A DNA stretch of 64,000 bases from an uncultured Flavobacteriaceae bacterium. GTDB lineage: Bacteria > Bacteroidota > Bacteroidia > Flavobacteriales > Flavobacteriaceae. The translations under genes and the position numbers were made by a program. Numbering within the stretch: the first letter of the stretch is position 1; each line of letters begins with the position of its first letter. The DNA lies in NCBI GenBank assembly GCA_947494825.1, contig CANLWN010000003.1:124001-188000 (forward strand), read 5' to 3'. Under the pieces are notes generated by a model. The model was given only the letters and a program-made list of their open reading frames with translations. It was not told the DNA's origin and did not search any database. Shown piece after piece: positions 61,100-64,000 of this stretch.

Positions 61100-64000
61100 T
61101 TATGCTTCGTCCGTATTTCTCACTTTTACATGGTAGAACACGTTTGGTCTTGTTCCTACGCTCTCCAATAAATGGTACATACGGTCATTTTCTTTTAAAT
61201 GGGCAACCTCGCTTTCGTGGTCATTTACATCTCCGAATACAATGGCCCCGGTACCACAGGCACTGGAACAGGCCGTTTGGAATTCACCGTCCTTGATGGT
61301 GCGCCCTTCCCTTTTGGCATCCAAAATGGTCTTTTGCGTTTTTTGAATACACATAGAACATTTTTCCATGACCCCCCTGGAGCGTACGTTTACATCTGGA
61401 TTGATGACCATTTTGCCCAAGTTGTTGTTCATATTGTAATCGAACTCGTCATTGTCGCTGTACAGGAACCAATTGAAACGACGTACTTTGTACGGACAGT
61501 TGTTGGCACAATATCTGGTACCCACACATCTGTTGTACGCCATCTGGTTCTGGCCCTGGCGTCCATGCGATGTAGCCGCAACCGGACAAACCGTTTCACA
61601 GGGTGCATGGTTACAGTGCTGGCACATTACCGGCTGGAAGGCCACCTGCGGGTTTAGCGCGGGATCTTCCAACTGTCCAAAACCGCCCAGGGAACCTTTA
61701 TCCCCTGAAAGGCCGTCAAATGCATCTTTTTTGGCATTATCGCTCTCAAAAGTATCTTCCGAGGAATAGTACCTATCTATACGTAACCAGTGCATATCCC
61801 TAGATCGTCTTACCTCTTCCTTGCCAACAACAGGAACGTTGTTCTCCGCATGACATGCAATGACACAGGCCCCACAACCGGTACAGGCATTAAGGTCGAT
61901 GGACATATTAAAGTGATGCCCTATAGAGCGATCAAAGCTGTCCCAAAGGTCTACGGAGGTAGCCGGTACTTCCTGGTGGTTCAGCGAAACTTCCGGAACC
62001 TTGTTCCAGTCGTGTGCATCTTTGGTGTTGAAGATCTCCAAGGTGGTCTCCTTGATGATATCGCCCCTTCCCATTAGGGTCTTGTGCAACTGTACGCAGG
62101 CAAACTCGTGCATACCGGACGATTGCTCAAGGCTTACCGACTGTATATTGGAGAAGTTTTGGTACAATGCAAAGGCGTTAACACCGGTTTGCATTTCCTG
62201 CTTCATCCCTACTTTTTTGCCATATCCAAAGGAAAGTCCCACGGTACCCGGCGCTTGTCCGGGCTGTATGATAACGGGAACTTTGTCCACGCTAACCCCG
62301 TTTACGGTCAGTTTTACGTAGCTGCCATCCAATCCGCCATTGGCCACATTCTCATTGACAAGGTTAAGTGTTGCGGCATCGGCCTTGGACACTGTAACGT
62401 AGTTGTCCCAGGACACCCGGGTAATGGGATCGGGGAATTCCTGGAGCCAAGGGTTGCTGGCCTGCTGGCCATCGCCCATGCCCACTTTGGAATACAGGAC
62501 AAGCTCCATTCCGCCGCTACTGGCATTTGCCAAACTGTTAATGGCAGAAGCTATGGGCGCTATAGTTGCCTCGGTCCCTTCGCCTGCATCATCAGCATCT
62601 GCCGTCTGGGCAAGCACTTCCGATTCCTCGGCGACGGCAGCACTGAACACCCCGTCGTGCAAGGCTTGGTTCCAGTCGGCCCCATTGAGTACGAAGGTAT
62701 TCCAAGTTTCCTGTATATAATCGTAATACGTCTTATCGTTCCCCATCCACTTCAACAGGGCGCTTTGGAACTGTCTGGTATCGACCAATTCCTTGATGGT
62801 GGGTTGCGTTAGGCTATAGTGGCCCTTTTTAATCTGGGCATCACCCCAAGATTCCAAATAATGTGAGGAGGCCGCCGCAAATTGGGCAAGCTCCGAAGTT
62901 TCGTTGGTGTTGAAGGTAAAGGCTACGGAGAGGTCTACTTTACCGATTCCCTCTGCAAAGTCTGCCGCATTCGGAAGGGTATACGCGGGGTTTACCCCGT
63001 CCATGATCAGCGCTCCTACCCGACCGGCCTTCATATCGGCGATCAATTGGTTCACTGCCTTGGTATCTCCCGCTCTTGTATATCTGGGTGCTTCCACATC
63101 CATGGCCAAACTGCCCAAGAGTTCATTAATGGCGAGTACAGCGGTCTGTGCGTTTTCATCGTCCAAGCCTGTAAGTACTACTGCTTTGTTGCCCGCTTTA
63201 CGGATTTCGGCCGCAGCACTTTCCAAGGCCATTTCCACATTTTCGGGCAAATCACCGCTTACATTACTGTTGTTCAACTTGCCATAGAGTTTGGCAAGTG
63301 CTATTTTTTGCTGTGTTGGTGTCAAGGGCACCCGTTTATCCGCATTGGCCCCGGTGAGGGACATATTGGATTCGAACTGAATGTGTCTGGACATTTTTCC
63401 CTCGTGGGGCACCCGCCCTTTGGCGTATCCTTTGTCATATCCGCCCCCTTGCCAATCGGCCAGGAAGTCGGCACTAAAGGAAACGATTACCTCAGCTTTC
63501 TCCAGATGGTAATCGGCCAGGGCCCTTTCGTTGTATTTTGCCTCAAAAGCATTGAGAGCCGCATCTTCGGAAATGGCATCGTAGGTAACGTGGTTCACGT
63601 TCCCGTACGCCTCCTTGAACTCGGCGATCAACCGTGAGGTAGACGGACTTGCATAGGTCTGGGTCAATAGGGCAATCTGTTTTCCAGACCCCTTGAGGAG
63701 GTTCAACCTTCCTTGTACCGCATTGTCCAAAGCGTCCCACTCTACAGCTTCCCCATTCAACAAGGGACCTTGTAACCTGGTACTATCATATAAGGAAAGA
63801 ACGGAGGCCTGTACCCTTGCATTGGCACTGCCACCCACTTTTGCATCCGTATTGTTTTCGATCTTAATGGGTCTACCTTCGCGGGTCTTTACCAGGATAC
63901 TGGCAAAATCGAAGCCATTGGCTATGGTGGTAGCGTAGTAATTGGCCACCCCGGGAACGATACGCTCTGGCTGAACCACATAGGGAATGGACTTTTTCAC
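61100..64000 (-). CDS. actB: Alternative complex III subunit ActB, 5' end outside the window
   Basis: Peripheral iron-sulfur subunit of the quinol:cytochrome c oxidoreductase, with a molybdopterin-enzyme-like N-terminal part (probably lacking the cofactor) and a ferredoxin-like C-terminal part. In the visible 966 residues, iron-sulfur cysteines occur in ACTGCGACVIACHAENNVP, CQHCNHAPCETVCP, CVGTRYCANNCPYK and KCSMCIQKTQ. The reading frame is open to position 64000 and the family has a further N-terminal region with a Tat-type signal, so the gene continues outside the window. The GTG at the window edge is unlikely to be the start. Confidence 0.93.
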   Translation of the reverse strand: MKKSIPYVVQPERIVPGVANYYATTIANGFDFASILVKTREGRPIKIENNTDAKVGGSANARVQASVLSLYDSTRLQGPLLNGEAVEWDALDNAVQGRLNLLKGSGKQIALLTQTYASPSTSRLIAEFKEAYGNVNHVTYDAISEDAALNAFEAKYNERALADYHLEKAEVIVSFSADFLADWQGGGYDKGYAKGRVPHEGKMSRHIQFESNMSLTGANADKRVPLTPTQQKIALAKLYGKLNNSNVSGDLPENVEMALESAAAEIRKAGNKAVVLTGLDDENAQTAVLAINELLGSLAMDVEAPRYTRAGDTKAVNQLIADMKAGRVGALIMDGVNPAYTLPNAADFAEGIGKVDLSVAFTFNTNETSELAQFAAASSHYLESWGDAQIKKGHYSLTQPTIKELVDTRQFQSALLKWMGNDKTYYDYIQETWNTFVLNGADWNQALHDGVFSAAVAEESEVLAQTADADDAGEGTEATIAPIASAINSLANASSGGMELVLYSKVGMGDGQQASNPWLQEFPDPITRVSWDNYVTVSKADAATLNLVNENVANGGLDGSYVKLTVNGVSVDKVPVIIQPGQAPGTVGLSFGYGKKVGMKQEMQTGVNAFALYQNFSNIQSVSLEQSSGMHEFACVQLHKTLMGRGDIIKETTLEIFNTKDAHDWNKVPEVSLNHQEVPATSVDLWDSFDRSIGHHFNMSIDLNACTGCGACVIACHAENNVPVVGKEEVRRSRDMHWLRIDRYYSSEDTFESDNAKKDAFDGLSGDKGSLGGFGQLEDPALNPQVAFQPVMCQHCNHAPCETVCPVAATSHGRQGQNQMAYNRCVGTRYCANNCPYKVRRFNWFLYSDNDEFDYNMNNNLGKMVINPDVNVRSRGVMEKCSMCIQKTQKTILDAKREGRTIKDGEFQTACSSACGTGAIVFGDVNDHESEVAHLKENDRMYHLLESVGTRPNVFYHVKVRNTDEA

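Overview
The window comes from a Bacteroidetes chromosome, almost certainly a marine member of the Flavobacteriaceae. The signs are SprA of the type IX secretion system, the alternative complex III (act) operon followed by an aa3-type oxidase, Bacteroidetes-type pseudopilin cleavage after Ala, promoters of the TTG-N17-23-TAnnTTTG type, A-rich leaders without Shine-Dalgarno sequences, and GIN-domain and tail-fibre-like surface proteins. I cannot fix the genus. No rRNA, tRNA, CRISPR array or insertion sequence was recognised.

Layout. 0-1.6 kb: a secreted coiled-coil protein and a gene-poor spacer. 1.6-7.8 kb (+): a compact, overlapping six-gene locus for a type II secretion / type IV filament machine (pseudopilin, prepilin peptidase, GspE ATPase, GspD secretin, GspL-like, GspM-like) with no GspF platform gene. 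7.9-11.7 kb (-): MacA-like adaptor and two MacB-type permeases without an ATPase. 11.8-17.0 kb (-): cytochrome oxidase assembly and subunits (ctaB, two subunit III genes, subunit IV, SCO, DUF420). 17.1-20.0 kb (+): a periplasmic metallo-beta-lactamase-fold hydrolase and an OmpA-family protein. 20.0-22.5 kb (-): two TonB proteins, VanZ, gcvH. 22.6-32.8 kb (-): sprA, ruvA, maeB. 33-38.7 kb (-): an SSS transporter, queG, a secreted DUF4242 protein, an unusual DUF4242/pseudo-cyclase/AraC fusion, ruvB. 38.9-41.1 kb (+): an acyl-CoA oxidase-like protein. 41.1-52.1 kb (-): a complete reductive pyrimidine catabolism operon. 52.2-53.9 kb (-): a GIN-domain protein and a repeat-rich spacer. 53.9-64 kb (-): act-cox respiratory operon, running off the window end.

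The pyrimidine operon encodes uptake (NCS1), reduction (PreT/PreA), ring opening (dihydropyrimidinase), decarbamoylation (beta-ureidopropionase), transamination of beta-alanine and a CoA-acylating semialdehyde dehydrogenase, so uracil and thymine can become acetyl-CoA and propionyl-CoA. Its last three gaps each hold something different: a four-helix-bundle gene bounded by inverted heptamer repeats, a GxxExxY gene preceded by large hairpins, and a roughly 290 bp heptanucleotide array.

Most interesting: (i) the minimal, GspF-less secretion locus with an EF-hand-like loop in its pseudopilin; (ii) degenerate 7-nt repeat arrays between co-directional genes, one of which forms the ends of a four-helix-bundle gene in the manner of a 23S rRNA intervening sequence; (iii) the DUF4242/pseudo-cyclase/AraC regulator beside a secreted DUF4242 protein.
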